Of a DNA stretch of 64,000 nt, positions 17,782-25,562 are shown piece after piece (the first letter of the stretch is position 1; the number at the start of each line of letters is the position of its first letter). Source of the stretch: CANLBN01 sp965230205. Lineage in GTDB: Bacteria; Pseudomonadota; Gammaproteobacteria; Pseudomonadales; Cellvibrionaceae. The stretch lies in contig OZ245996.1 of NCBI GenBank assembly GCA_965230205.1, forward strand, positions 2,666,001-2,730,000. Reading direction: 5' to 3'. The position numbers and the translations under genes are program-made. A model generated the notes under the pieces. That model was not told the DNA's origin and did not search any database. It saw only the letters and a program-made list of their open reading frames with translations.

Positions 17782-17789
17782 GTAAAACG

Positions 17790-18077
17790 ATGAAAATATT
17801 ACTTTGTATTGTTATTGGTTTTTGGTTACTTGCCGCTTTTCAGATGGTAAGTGCAGAAGAAAAAGTCATACTTAAAATTGACAATATGTTTTGTGCATCT
17901 TGCCCGCATATTGTAAAAAAGAAACTCTCTAGTTTAGATGGTGTGGTAAGCGCTGATGTTTCCTATGAGCAACAAGTCGCTACAGTGATCTATGATGATG
18001 GTAAATTAAAAGTGGATGACTTAATCACGGCAACAACCAATGCGGGCTATCCCTCAGAGGTTAAATCGAATGAGTGA
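17790..18077 (+). CDS. merP: Periplasmic mercury-binding protein MerP
   Basis: A 95-residue protein with a signal peptide (about residues 1-22) and one heavy-metal-associated domain with the metal motif NMFCASC (Cys34 and Cys37). It picks up Hg(II) in the periplasm and delivers it to MerT. The start at 17790 gives a proper signal peptide. Its end overlaps the next gene by 8 bases. Confidence 0.92.
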   Translation: MKILLCIVIGFWLLAAFQMVSAEEKVILKIDNMFCASCPHIVKKKLSSLDGVVSADVSYEQQVATVIYDDGKLKVDDLITATTNAGYPSEVKSNE

Positions 18078-18291
18078 TAATAAAAACGTAAAGCTGGAAT
18101 CAACGCTGACTTGTCCAGAATGTGGGTATGTCAAATTAGAAACTATGCCTACGGATGCTTGCCAATTTTTCTATGAGTGTGAGAGCTGCAAAACAGTATT
18201 AAGGCCAAAACAAGGAGACTGTTGTGTTTATTGTTCTTATGGAACAGTCCCTTGCCCACCTATTCAACTCAACAAAAGCTGCTGCGGTTAA
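18070..18291 (+). CDS. GDCCVxC-domain Cys-rich protein
   Basis: A 73-residue cytoplasmic protein with the signature GDCCVYCSYGTVPCPPIQ (residues about 49-66) and two further CxxC pairs (CPEC, CESC). The GDCCVxC family is regularly found inside mer operons and is presumed to bind Hg or other soft metals, perhaps passing it between transporter and reductase; its activity is not established. The start at 18070 overlaps merP, so expression is coupled. Confidence 0.85.
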   Translation: MSDNKNVKLESTLTCPECGYVKLETMPTDACQFFYECESCKTVLRPKQGDCCVYCSYGTVPCPPIQLNKSCCG

Positions 18292-18294
18292 TTT

Positions 18295-18498
18295 ATGATG
18301 AATAATCAAAGACTACTTAAAATTGGTGTTATTGGGACTGTGGTAGCGGTGATTTGTTGTTTTACTCCCATACTGGTTATTTTTCTAGGGGTGCTTGGTC
18401 TTTCCTCTTGGTTAGGCTGGTTAGATTTTGTTTTGCTGCCTGCTTTGGCTTTATTTGTATTAATAACGGCTTATGCTGCATGGAAAAAATATAGATAG
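18295..18498 (+). CDS. merF: Mercury transporter MerF
   Basis: A 67-residue membrane protein with two membrane segments (about 8-30 and 37-62). The vicinal Cys pair (VICCFTP) in the first segment and the overall shape match MerF, a small Hg(II) importer. It is the last gene of this mer operon; a merA reductase would normally follow but is absent, and the ICE gene at 18591 comes next. Confidence 0.9.
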   Translation: MMNNQRLLKIGVIGTVVAVICCFTPILVIFLGVLGLSSWLGWLDFVLLPALALFVLITAYAAWKKYR

Positions 18499-18590
18499 AA
18501 AACTTATAATAATTTATGCCAATTTTAATTCTTAAAACTCTGTAACGTTTACACCCCACAGCCCCGTAATTTTTATTAATAATAAGCCGT

Positions 18591-19058
18591 ATGAAAAATT
18601 TATACGGCACTTTCTATTGTTTACTCTTCCTGCTTGGTCTTTTGAGCACAGCAGCTTCCGCTCAGGAATATATTATTCCTGAGTCCATTATTGTTATCAC
18701 TTCCGATAAAAATCCCATCCAAAATAGCCAAGCTATACACCAGCTATTAGAGCGTACCAATGGCACCTTGGCTATTCATAATCTTGATGCAGTTACAGCG
18801 CTGGAGAAATCCTTTAGCAAAAACCTCCCTACTATTGAAAGCGAAGCACAACCTGAAGTTCACCAACGCATGAACCAATACGGAGAACAGCAGTTTGAGA
18901 CGGATATTATCCAAGCTTATCAAGGCTTATTAACGGCTCTACTATATGAGATTGATCGCTACCCAGTAATTATTTTTGATCAGGCATACGCTATTTACGG
19001 TATGACGGATTTAAAGGCTGCGCTTGTAAAGTATCAAACGGCGAGGGCCGGTAAATGA
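18591..19058 (+). CDS. ICE protein, PFL_4709 family (DUF1525), thioredoxin-like
   Basis: A 155-residue secreted protein with a signal peptide (about residues 1-24) and the TIGR03757/DUF1525 core, including a C-terminal stretch RYPVIIFDQAYAIYGMTDLKAAL typical of thioredoxin-fold periplasmic proteins such as TrbC/TraW partners. No CxxC is present. It resumes the secretion operon after the mer insertion. Its last bases overlap the start of the next gene. Confidence 0.87.
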   Translation: MKNLYGTFYCLLFLLGLLSTAASAQEYIIPESIIVITSDKNPIQNSQAIHQLLERTNGTLAIHNLDAVTALEKSFSKNLPTIESEAQPEVHQRMNQYGEQQFETDIIQAYQGLLTALLYEIDRYPVIIFDQAYAIYGMTDLKAALVKYQTARAGK

Positions 19059-20059
19059 AAAGAATAGCTTTATTGATGTTTTTGCTTTTCGTTGCTGTAA
19101 ATAGTTACAGTCAATTAGAGATTGAACCTACCACTGTGACCACATCGGATATTTTGGCGGCACCGATTACCGATAGTAGCTGCCATAACTATTGCTTTAC
19201 TGGTGTCTGCGTTTGGTTAAGTTGTGGTTTGCACGGCTGTTCTATTGAAACCAGTATTCGTGTACGGCATTACAACCCGGATTTGGTGGTAAGTGTTTAT
19301 GATGAATCCGGCACTAACCCCTGGGATTATGCCCAGGAGACCTTTGGTGGTATTGAAGCGTCTTCACTTAACGCATTAGTGGGCAGCTTCCATAATGCCG
19401 AGCCGGGGCATGGGCAGCGAACGGAAGATAACCCCGCTGGTGATAGAAGTTTGCGTTACAAAGAAGCCACGGCGGTAGGCCATCCCTGGGCAGCTTTGCA
19501 GTTTATGTCTGCTGATTATTTTTGCCCCAGTGAAGCGGATGCCTTTACGCCTTATTTTTCCTCCAGTCTGGATGCGCTGTCTTGGCGCTTGGGCCTTGCC
19601 GAGCATTTGTATTTTCATAACTTTCTACCGGGGCGCAGGGTGGTTGGCGAAGGCGGCTATTTTCAGCAGTGGGGGCCGGTATTTCCACGCACAGGGTTTC
19701 TTAATCAAAAAGATGATGTGAAAGCCGGTGCGGTGATTGCCCAGCGGGTCGGCAATATTGTCACTCAGGATAATCAGCCCCATGTGTACCGCGAGTTTGA
19801 TGGCAACAATTACCACCGTACTTGGTTGCCCGGTGAGCTGCGGGAAAATAATCGGGAAACTGGCGTCTGGCAGATGATCGCCCCCTATGAAGATCAACAG
19901 TGCTATGCCTTTGGCGAAAACGATGTGTACCAACAGCGCTGGTCTGCCGGGCGGGAAAGTGACGATGAAAGCTATGTTTATACCCTGTGGCGACCCTATG
20001 AATGCTGTGGTGCCAGAGGTGCCTATATCACCACTATTGAAACTGAGGTGTGCTTATGA
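19055..20059 (+). CDS. traU: ICE protein, PFL_4710 family, TraU-like
   Basis: A 334-residue periplasmic protein with a signal peptide (about residues 1-19) and many cysteines (CHNYCFTGVCVWLSC near the start, CCGARGAY near the end), expected to form disulfides. This is the TIGR03756/TraU pattern. TraU proteins are needed for DNA transfer and pilus or mating-pair function in related systems. It overlaps both neighbours. Confidence 0.9.
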   Translation: MKRIALLMFLLFVAVNSYSQLEIEPTTVTTSDILAAPITDSSCHNYCFTGVCVWLSCGLHGCSIETSIRVRHYNPDLVVSVYDESGTNPWDYAQETFGGIEASSLNALVGSFHNAEPGHGQRTEDNPAGDRSLRYKEATAVGHPWAALQFMSADYFCPSEADAFTPYFSSSLDALSWRLGLAEHLYFHNFLPGRRVVGEGGYFQQWGPVFPRTGFLNQKDDVKAGAVIAQRVGNIVTQDNQPHVYREFDGNNYHRTWLPGELRENNRETGVWQMIAPYEDQQCYAFGENDVYQQRWSAGRESDDESYVYTLWRPYECCGARGAYITTIETEVCL

Positions 20060-21408
20060 ACACCTGTTTCAATCCTCTGTTCTTCAAAAGTATGTCGCTT
20101 TTTGTACTTTTGGGCCTATTTTCAGCCGGGCCGGTATTAGCCCAGTCTGAGTCCCCGCGTAACGATAGCCTCTTCTACTACAAAATTGGGGGTGGGCGAC
20201 ATATCAGTATTCCGCCCAGCCTGACCATTACCACTATTAATTTATCGGCCCAGGCATCCATTGCCAATTTTAGCTGCGGGGACTTTGACCCGGTAGCCTC
20301 TATTGAAAGTTCATTAAATGATTTAAGTAATGGGGTGGATCAAGCCATTGTTGCCTTGGAAGCCGCAGCCAGTGCTGCCATTGCCAATTTACCCGGTTAT
20401 ATTTTGCAGCGGGCTAATCCGGGTTTATATGACCTTTTCCAAAATGCTTTACTCCGTGCCCAGGAATCTTTCTCTCTGGCGACCAAAAGCTGTGAGCGAA
20501 TGCAGTATGAAATCTCCCAAGGGATTAACCCCTATGCGGAGTGGATTACTTTGAGCCAGGGCGACTCATGGGAGTATTCCATTGGGGTTGGTGAAGACAA
20601 TATCCACGATGCTGCCGAGCAGGTCAGTGATGCCCATAACGATGGTGTCACCTGGATTGGAGGTATTCAGCGGGGCGGGCAAAATCAGCGGCCCGTTAAT
20701 ATCCTCTCCGATGTGGCGGTGGCCGGGTTAAATATCCTTTCCGACCGCGCTCCCGAATCCACTTCTGCACTACCCAGTAGTTCCCCTTTGACACAACACT
20801 TTAGTGGCCCCAGTGAAGTGACGGACTGGGTAGTGGAAGTCTTGGGTGAGGTGCAGGTGAGTATTTGCGATGGCTGTACTAATGGCGCTCAGCCTGGAAA
20901 GGGCTTAATCCCGATGATTGAAACGGAGACTAATACCGTATTAACCCGCTTAACCAATCTGGTCTCTGGCAGTAGCCAGCCCACGCGCAGCAATTTGGAA
21001 GCTGCCTCGGCTCCGGCGATTATTATTTCCCTGCAATTGATTCGAGCACTGCAAAATCAGCCAGCCAGTGAGCGTTCTATTTTACTGTCAAAACTGGCCC
21101 AGGAAATTGCTGAGGCCAGAGTGATGGAAAAAGCCATGATTATCCGCCGCTTGATGCTATCGGGCAGTAAGGAGGGCAATGTCGCGGGTGTCAGTATGGC
21201 GATTGAAACTGTCGATAAGGCATTAGCTGAGTTGGACAGTGAAATTAATAATGTCATCTTTGAAAAAAATGTGCGCAATGAATTTGTGGCGGATACGGCG
21301 ATTGAGATTTTATTAAGAGATAATGCCACGCGCACCTCATCCCGTAGTACCCCTCGTCTTAGACCAACCGACGAACACCCGATACGCCAGGGAACGGTAC
21401 AGCCATGA
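20050..21408 (+). CDS. ICE protein, PFL_4711 family
   Basis: A 452-residue secreted protein of TIGR03755 with a signal peptide (about residues 1-32). The mature part has an early RHISIPPSLTITTINLSAQ stretch, Ala-rich helices, and a long helical C-terminal half. By position (between TraU-like and TraG-like) it is the TraH-like component of the mating apparatus, acting in the periplasm. The ATG lies within the end of the TraU gene and the stop overlaps the next ATG. Confidence 0.9.
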   Translation: MLMNTCFNPLFFKSMSLFVLLGLFSAGPVLAQSESPRNDSLFYYKIGGGRHISIPPSLTITTINLSAQASIANFSCGDFDPVASIESSLNDLSNGVDQAIVALEAAASAAIANLPGYILQRANPGLYDLFQNALLRAQESFSLATKSCERMQYEISQGINPYAEWITLSQGDSWEYSIGVGEDNIHDAAEQVSDAHNDGVTWIGGIQRGGQNQRPVNILSDVAVAGLNILSDRAPESTSALPSSSPLTQHFSGPSEVTDWVVEVLGEVQVSICDGCTNGAQPGKGLIPMIETETNTVLTRLTNLVSGSSQPTRSNLEAASAPAIIISLQLIRALQNQPASERSILLSKLAQEIAEARVMEKAMIIRRLMLSGSKEGNVAGVSMAIETVDKALAELDSEINNVIFEKNVRNEFVADTAIEILLRDNATRTSSRSTPRLRPTDEHPIRQGTVQP

Positions 21409-21818
21409 GCGAGATGAAAAGTAGCATGAAGCGGATTAAAAGTAAAAAGCCAGCGCGTTTTAAACGTTATTTTTTAATCATGAGTTTGTTTTTGCTGGCG
21501 ATTTTATTGTTGTTATTGATAGGTCTGGGTGTTGCTACTTATTTGGGTAATCAGCAATCGCTTAGTTATTTGCCGGGTACTGATAATGTATATTTATTGG
21601 TTTGGCGAATTTTTTTATATGGTTTTCTGTTGTCACTGTTTAGCCCTTTCGCTGTTGCTCTAATCCTTCGTTTAAAAAGAAGCTCAAAAAAAATAAATAA
21701 AGTCTTATTGCGCTACCATCAACAGCGCCTGTTAATTGCGATTGCTTTTTATGAATTGTTTTTTGTCCAGAATAGTTTAAAAAAATTAATCAACTGGGGT
21801 TATCACTATGTCAGTTGA
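21405..21818 (+). CDS. Small ICE membrane protein of unknown function
   Basis: A 137-residue basic protein with two long membrane segments (about 24-48 and 62-86) flanked by Lys/Arg-rich ends. A gene of this size commonly sits between the PFL_4711 and TraG genes in this ICE class. I do not recognise a named domain. It overlaps both neighbours (4 and 11 bases), so it is part of the operon and probably of the inner-membrane complex. Confidence 0.75.
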   Translation: MSEMKSSMKRIKSKKPARFKRYFLIMSLFLLAILLLLLIGLGVATYLGNQQSLSYLPGTDNVYLLVWRIFLYGFLLSLFSPFAVALILRLKRSSKKINKVLLRYHQQRLLIAIAFYELFFVQNSLKKLINWGYHYVS

Positions 21819-23370
21819 TTCCACTCTGGAACTGTATACCACTTTATTTGGCTGGCTATTTTATAACTCCATTTGGGAAGTATTAGTCGCAACAGGCATA
21901 GTGTTTTTACCCTTTCTTGGCATTGTGATAGATACGGTGATTACCACCTATCGTAATGAAGACGGCGATGAAGCCAGTAATACCTCATTGCGCATTTTGG
22001 AAGTTGAATTTTTTGTGGCCTTTGCCATTATTGCTTTGGCTGCGGTTCCCGCGCTGTCATTTTCAGCCGCCGATCTATCTTTTACTCCCAAAGCCTTAAT
22101 TGGTCACCCTGCACAAACCAATGTGACGTCTGCCAATTCTAATAGTACTTATGGCGGCACATTATCCTTTACCGATTATCCTAATGCGGTGGATATTCCC
22201 TTATTTTGGTACGCAGTGTTGAGTTTTACCACAGGCTTTAATCGGGCAGTGATGGAGGATGTGCCGGTGGCCTTGGATCTCCGTGAATATGCCAATGAAC
22301 TCCGGGATATTCGTATTGATGACCCGGCAATTATGGCAGAGTTAAATGATTTTTATCGGGATTGCTATATCGAGGCGCGGTCAAAGTATCTGAATGAGCG
22401 ACCGAATAATGCGCAGACCAATGGCATCTTATCAACCCACGGTGCAACGGATACTGAGTGGATAGGCTCACATCTTTTTTTAGAGGTGTCTGGTTACTAT
22501 GACACACTTCGCTCGGATAGTATTCGAGAGGGTTTTGTCTGGTCTGCCCTGCGGGATATTGAATGGGATGTCAGTGATCATCCTGTTTATGGTAAGCCCA
22601 CTTGTCGAGAATGGTGGTCATCCTCCAGTATTGGCTTGGCCAGTAAAATACTGGATGAAACAAATGGCATGGATTTAATTGCAGCGGCGGCGGAACCCAG
22701 TTGGAACCCCGTACAGCGCCGCGATGCAGTTATTCGTGCGGCATTATTAAATTCTCCGGCTCGCTGGACAACCAGAGGCTATGACTTGGCCTATGGCAAC
22801 TTAACTCATACCTATAGCGACGATTCCTTTAACCCACTTAACCATTGGTTGGATAACCGCCCCATGCAAGCGGTTGCTGCGTTTGGTTTAGGCCGGGAGG
22901 CACTGTCTTTTGCCACTTATCTGCGTATTTTTTTAGAAGCAGCCCCCATGATACAGGCACTAATCCTGATGGGGCTGTATGCACTTTTGCCGTTTTTAAT
23001 CTTAATGAGTCGCTATCGTTTTTCAGTTTTGATTATCGGCGCGATGACCTTTTTTATTGTGAAATTTTGGACAGTCCTATGGTTCTTTGCCTGGTGGGTT
23101 GATCAAAACCTGATTATGGCCTTTTACCCAGAGCCGGGAAATATCACCACATTATTCAGTTTCGACTTAACACTTAAACGCATTATTTTAAATTTTCTAA
23201 CGGGCATGATGTATATCGTCTTCCCCTTATTATTTTCCATTTATATGAGCCTTTCCGGTATCCATGCGGCACGGGCTTTAGACAATGCCTCGTCAGGCTT
23301 GGCCGTCAACTTTAACCGAGCAGGCAGAATGAATATGCGTTTACCCAGAATGAAGAGGAGGCCAAGTTGA
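21808..23370 (+). CDS. traG: TraG N-terminal-domain mating-pair protein
   Basis: A 520-residue inner-membrane protein with several membrane segments: about 20-40 and 70-90, then a cluster in the C-terminal third (about 385-490). A large periplasmic region lies between them. It matches the TraG_N domain proteins that act in mating-pair stabilisation in this ICE class. The start overlaps the previous gene. It is the last gene of the secretion operon; a 103-bp palindromic element begins 2 bases after its stop. Confidence 0.87.
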   Translation: MSVDSTLELYTTLFGWLFYNSIWEVLVATGIVFLPFLGIVIDTVITTYRNEDGDEASNTSLRILEVEFFVAFAIIALAAVPALSFSAADLSFTPKALIGHPAQTNVTSANSNSTYGGTLSFTDYPNAVDIPLFWYAVLSFTTGFNRAVMEDVPVALDLREYANELRDIRIDDPAIMAELNDFYRDCYIEARSKYLNERPNNAQTNGILSTHGATDTEWIGSHLFLEVSGYYDTLRSDSIREGFVWSALRDIEWDVSDHPVYGKPTCREWWSSSSIGLASKILDETNGMDLIAAAAEPSWNPVQRRDAVIRAALLNSPARWTTRGYDLAYGNLTHTYSDDSFNPLNHWLDNRPMQAVAAFGLGREALSFATYLRIFLEAAPMIQALILMGLYALLPFLILMSRYRFSVLIIGAMTFFIVKFWTVLWFFAWWVDQNLIMAFYPEPGNITTLFSFDLTLKRIILNFLTGMMYIVFPLLFSIYMSLSGIHAARALDNASSGLAVNFNRAGRMNMRLPRMKRRPS

Positions 23371-23372
23371 AA

Positions 23373-23475
23373 GAAAAGAATACGCTGTTATTGCGAATCT
23401 TCGGAGGCAGGAAGCCGACGCAGAGCGTACAGGGAAGTATCAACAGCGTGTTTGCAATAGCAGCGTATTCTTTTC
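23373..23475 (+). repeat. 103-bp palindromic element, copy A
   Basis: 22-base terminal inverted repeats (23373-23394 with 23454-23475, one mismatch) enclose a core containing CTTCGGAGGCAGG, GCCGACG, AGAGCGTA and CAGCGTGTTT. The same element, reverse-complemented, lies at 26301-26403 with exactly the same length and no gaps in alignment. It resembles a MITE, a REP-like or bidirectional terminator element; no coding capacity is seen. Confidence 0.85.
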
Positions 23476-23523
23476 AATTACCCTGTTAGTTTTTATGTTG
23501 CTATTGCATTCTCAATAGCATTA

Positions 23524-23649
23524 ACACATCAGGATCAGGCTTTATAGCCGATGTGTGCGTGTAAAAGCGTGTTGATCTATCCCATCGGGATACTGACTAT
23601 CCCGTTGGATAATCAGTATCTCCTTATTTTATTTTTTAATTTGGAGATA
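23524..23649 (+). promoter_or_regulatory. Structured leader 2 (two tandem pseudoknot-like units)
   Basis: Unit one: ACACATC (23524) pairs with GATGTGT (23550) around an inner GGCT/AGCC hairpin, and the bulge GGATCA (23532) can pair with TGATCT (23573). Unit two: TATCC (23578) can pair with GGATA (23607), and GATACTGA (23589-23596) pairs with TCAGTATC (23613-23620), in pseudoknot order; competing GGGATA/TATCCC hairpins exist. TATCTCC (23617-23623) is a perfect complement of GGAGATA (23643-23649), the ribosome site of the gene at 23655. The regulatory strand therefore has two alternative partners. Confidence 0.7.
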
Positions 23650-23654
23650 AAACC

Positions 23655-24179
23655 ATGACTAAAGCTGAAAAATCAACAGCCGTTAATACCACTCAATCTA
23701 ATAGTAACAGTAACGTGCGTGCTATTAGTAATAACAACCGTAACTCTGCAAGAGAATCATCGCAGTGGATACGGGTTAATAAAGTATTTGGGTACTTGCA
23801 TGAAGTAAGAGTCATCCCAAATTCGCGTCCACAAAAGCTGGGAGTGACCATTTCCGTACCGCAAGGTTCGGATGAGCATCGGAAATATATTCCGTATCAA
23901 TTGTATGTTAATTCAATCGATGCGCATTTATTGTTTCTGGAGCACCAAGCAGCGATTGAGGATAAAGAACGTAATGTCGCGGTTAATTTTGATGTAACCA
24001 ATCTGGCACCGGATTACTACGCGGTTCCAGAAGGCCCCCGCAAAGGTGAGATTGTACCTTGCCAAACGGGTAGCCTAAAAGACATTAACAGTATGAAAAT
24101 TGTCGATGAAGTTGTTTACAGTAAGTATCAAGTGAATGATGCCTCTGACAATATGAGTACAGAATCAGAAAAGAAATAA
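23655..24179 (+). CDS. ICE protein, DUF3577 (STY4534-like)
   Basis: A 174-residue cytoplasmic protein. After a Ser/Asn-rich, probably disordered N-terminus (residues 1-38), the conserved body reads GYLHEVRVIPNSRPQKLGVTISVPQGS and later FDVTNLAPDYYAV, as in DUF3577 proteins carried by this ICE class, usually near SSB and topoisomerase genes of the replication module. A role in element DNA processing is inferred from that context only. Expression is probably controlled by structured leader 2. Confidence 0.82.
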   Translation: MTKAEKSTAVNTTQSNSNSNVRAISNNNRNSARESSQWIRVNKVFGYLHEVRVIPNSRPQKLGVTISVPQGSDEHRKYIPYQLYVNSIDAHLLFLEHQAAIEDKERNVAVNFDVTNLAPDYYAVPEGPRKGEIVPCQTGSLKDINSMKIVDEVVYSKYQVNDASDNMSTESEKK

Positions 24180-24199
24180 TCTGTTCTGATTTAATCATT

Positions 24200-24259
24200 A
24201 ACCCAATGGGGAATCAATCCTCATTGGGTTTGTTCTCCATCTTGTATCAATTTGGAGAA
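24200..24259 (+). promoter_or_regulatory. Structured leader 3 before the radC-like gene
   Basis: AACCCAATG (24200-24208) pairs perfectly with CATTGGGTT (24222-24230). Loop bases GGGGAA (24208-24213) can pair with TTCTCC (24233-24238), giving a pseudoknot. TTCTCCA (24233-24239) is also a perfect complement of TGGAGAA (24253-24259), which is the ribosome site of the gene at 24265. The two pairings exclude each other, so pseudoknot formation would free the ribosome site. Confidence 0.75.
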
Positions 24260-24264
24260 TAGCA

Positions 24265-24744
24265 ATGAATTTACTTAATAAACTCAGAAATGACGATGTT
24301 GATTCTGACCGCGTATTAATTGAACGTGCGAAAGGCGTTTTATTAAAAGAAATGCGCGATAAAGAAATTAATTCATTTGATAACCCGAAAGTGATCAGAG
24401 AATACCTTCCTCTACATTTTTCGGATATGGATAGGGAAACCTTTGTGTGTCTGTATCTGGATCAGCAGCATCGCTTAATTGAGTGTAGAAATATTTTCTA
24501 CGGCACCATTAACTGTTGTGCTGTTTACCCCAGAGAGGTTGCCAGGTCTTCCTTATTGCTCAATGCCTCAGCCGTGGTTTTTGCTCATAATCACCCCAGT
24601 GGTTCATCAAAACCCAGTGATCATGATATTAAATTAACGGTTGATTTAACTAAAGCATTAGAACTACTTTCGGTTCGTGTTTTAGATCATTTTATCGTTA
24701 CTGATAGCGATAGTCTCTCGTTTAGGGAGCAAGGCTACCTTTAA
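24265..24744 (+). CDS. radC: RadC-like JAB-domain protein of the ICE
   Basis: A 159-residue protein carrying the JAB/MPN metalloprotease-like domain of RadC proteins. The zinc motif AHNHPSGSSKPSDHD is near residues 112-126, with an upstream conserved Glu. It lacks the N-terminal helix-hairpin-helix of chromosomal RadC, as is usual for mobile-element versions. The true activity is unknown; the old assignment to DNA repair is not well supported, and anti-restriction or element-specific roles have been proposed. It is preceded by structured leader 3. Confidence 0.85.
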   Translation: MNLLNKLRNDDVDSDRVLIERAKGVLLKEMRDKEINSFDNPKVIREYLPLHFSDMDRETFVCLYLDQQHRLIECRNIFYGTINCCAVYPREVARSSLLLNASAVVFAHNHPSGSSKPSDHDIKLTVDLTKALELLSVRVLDHFIVTDSDSLSFREQGYL

Positions 24745-24756
24745 CCTGTCACTACC

Positions 24757-24833
24757 ACTTCCTTCGGGGGTTTATCTTCCGAAGGAAGTAACCCCTGTTT
24801 AATTTTTATCTGTTCGATACACAGCAGTGGGGT
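24757..24833 (+). promoter_or_regulatory. Structured leader 4
   Basis: ACTTCCTTCGG (24757-24767) pairs perfectly with CCGAAGGAAGT (24779-24789). Loop bases GGGGTT (24767-24772) can pair with AACCCC (24790-24795) immediately after the stem, giving a compact pseudoknot. ACCCC (24791-24795) also matches GGGGT (24829-24833), the probable ribosome site of the gene at 24841. The architecture is the same as in leaders 3 and 5, with unrelated sequence. Confidence 0.7.
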
Positions 24834-24840
24834 CACTATT

Positions 24841-25446
24841 ATGTTGAACGTTATTAATCATAAAGCAATATCAACTGTAAAATCAGGCTCGCCCTGGTTA
24901 CACGGTATTACTTATTTAACAGCCGATACTTTAGACCGGGTGTTTTGGAAAGGGCAATTTATCGACTTTGTTAAAGAACCCTTTGAAGAGGAAAGCCAAA
25001 GCTATTTACTGGAATTGGCTTCTCGATGTCGGCATTTAGAGGAACTTGATATTCCTATCAATATAGAAACGGTTGTTCATTTTGGTCATTGGTTTATACC
25101 TATGAGTAAAGATCACCCTTATAAAGACTTGTTACTTTGCTGCCCGGATATTCGTGTGAGCAACAAGCAAATAATGTTGATTATGATCGGTGATCAGGTC
25201 GCAGAGTACGATGGTAAGCAGTGGTGTTATCACTGTAAAAAATCCGATCAACCAGATAGCGAATGGTTTGCATTATGGGATCAATTTGCGTTGGAAGCAA
25301 AGGGCTATACAGGTTTACCCCTTTGTTATTCTGATCTGGATGGTTTAAGCCATTGTCTGCGCTACTTTCATGTTCCCGTTGATTTACGGGATCAATTGAA
25401 CAAGCAGTTTACTGTTGATAATAGGAGCAGTAGATCATCTAAATAA
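24841..25446 (+). CDS. ICE accessory protein of unknown function
   Basis: A 201-residue soluble protein. No signal peptide, membrane segment or known catalytic motif is visible. It contains several Cys and His (CRHLEELDIP, KQWCYHCKKSD), and the CYHC pair could bind metal. Genes of similar size with no assigned function are common next to radC-like genes in ICEs. It is its own unit behind structured leader 4. Function is not assigned. Confidence 0.65.
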   Translation: MLNVINHKAISTVKSGSPWLHGITYLTADTLDRVFWKGQFIDFVKEPFEEESQSYLLELASRCRHLEELDIPINIETVVHFGHWFIPMSKDHPYKDLLLCCPDIRVSNKQIMLIMIGDQVAEYDGKQWCYHCKKSDQPDSEWFALWDQFALEAKGYTGLPLCYSDLDGLSHCLRYFHVPVDLRDQLNKQFTVDNRSSRSSK

Positions 25447-25498
25447 GACACTCACAATAATTGGACGCTAATGTAGATAGCGCTCAATCTTTATTAAC

Positions 25499-25561
25499 CC
25501 GCTGGGGACTTTGTTCCCAGCGGAGCATTGTTCCCTGCTTTTTTTACAAGCGGAGCAATGC
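25499..25561 (+). promoter_or_regulatory. Structured leader 5
   Basis: CCGCTGGG (25499-25506) pairs with CCCAGCGG (25516-25523). GGGGAC (25504-25509) can pair with GTTCCC (25530-25535, one G-T pair) in pseudoknot order. GCATTGTTCC (25525-25534) is also complementary (one G-T pair) to GGAGCAATGC (25552-25561), which contains the ribosome site GGAG of the gene at 25563. Formation of the long downstream hairpin would block translation; the pseudoknot would prevent it. Confidence 0.75.
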
Positions 25562-25562
25562 A

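Noticed and set aside
25461..25562. Longer N-terminus for the gene at 25563
   Set aside because: It would start with TTG without a ribosome site and run through leader 5; the ATG at 25563 has GGAG 7 bases upstream.
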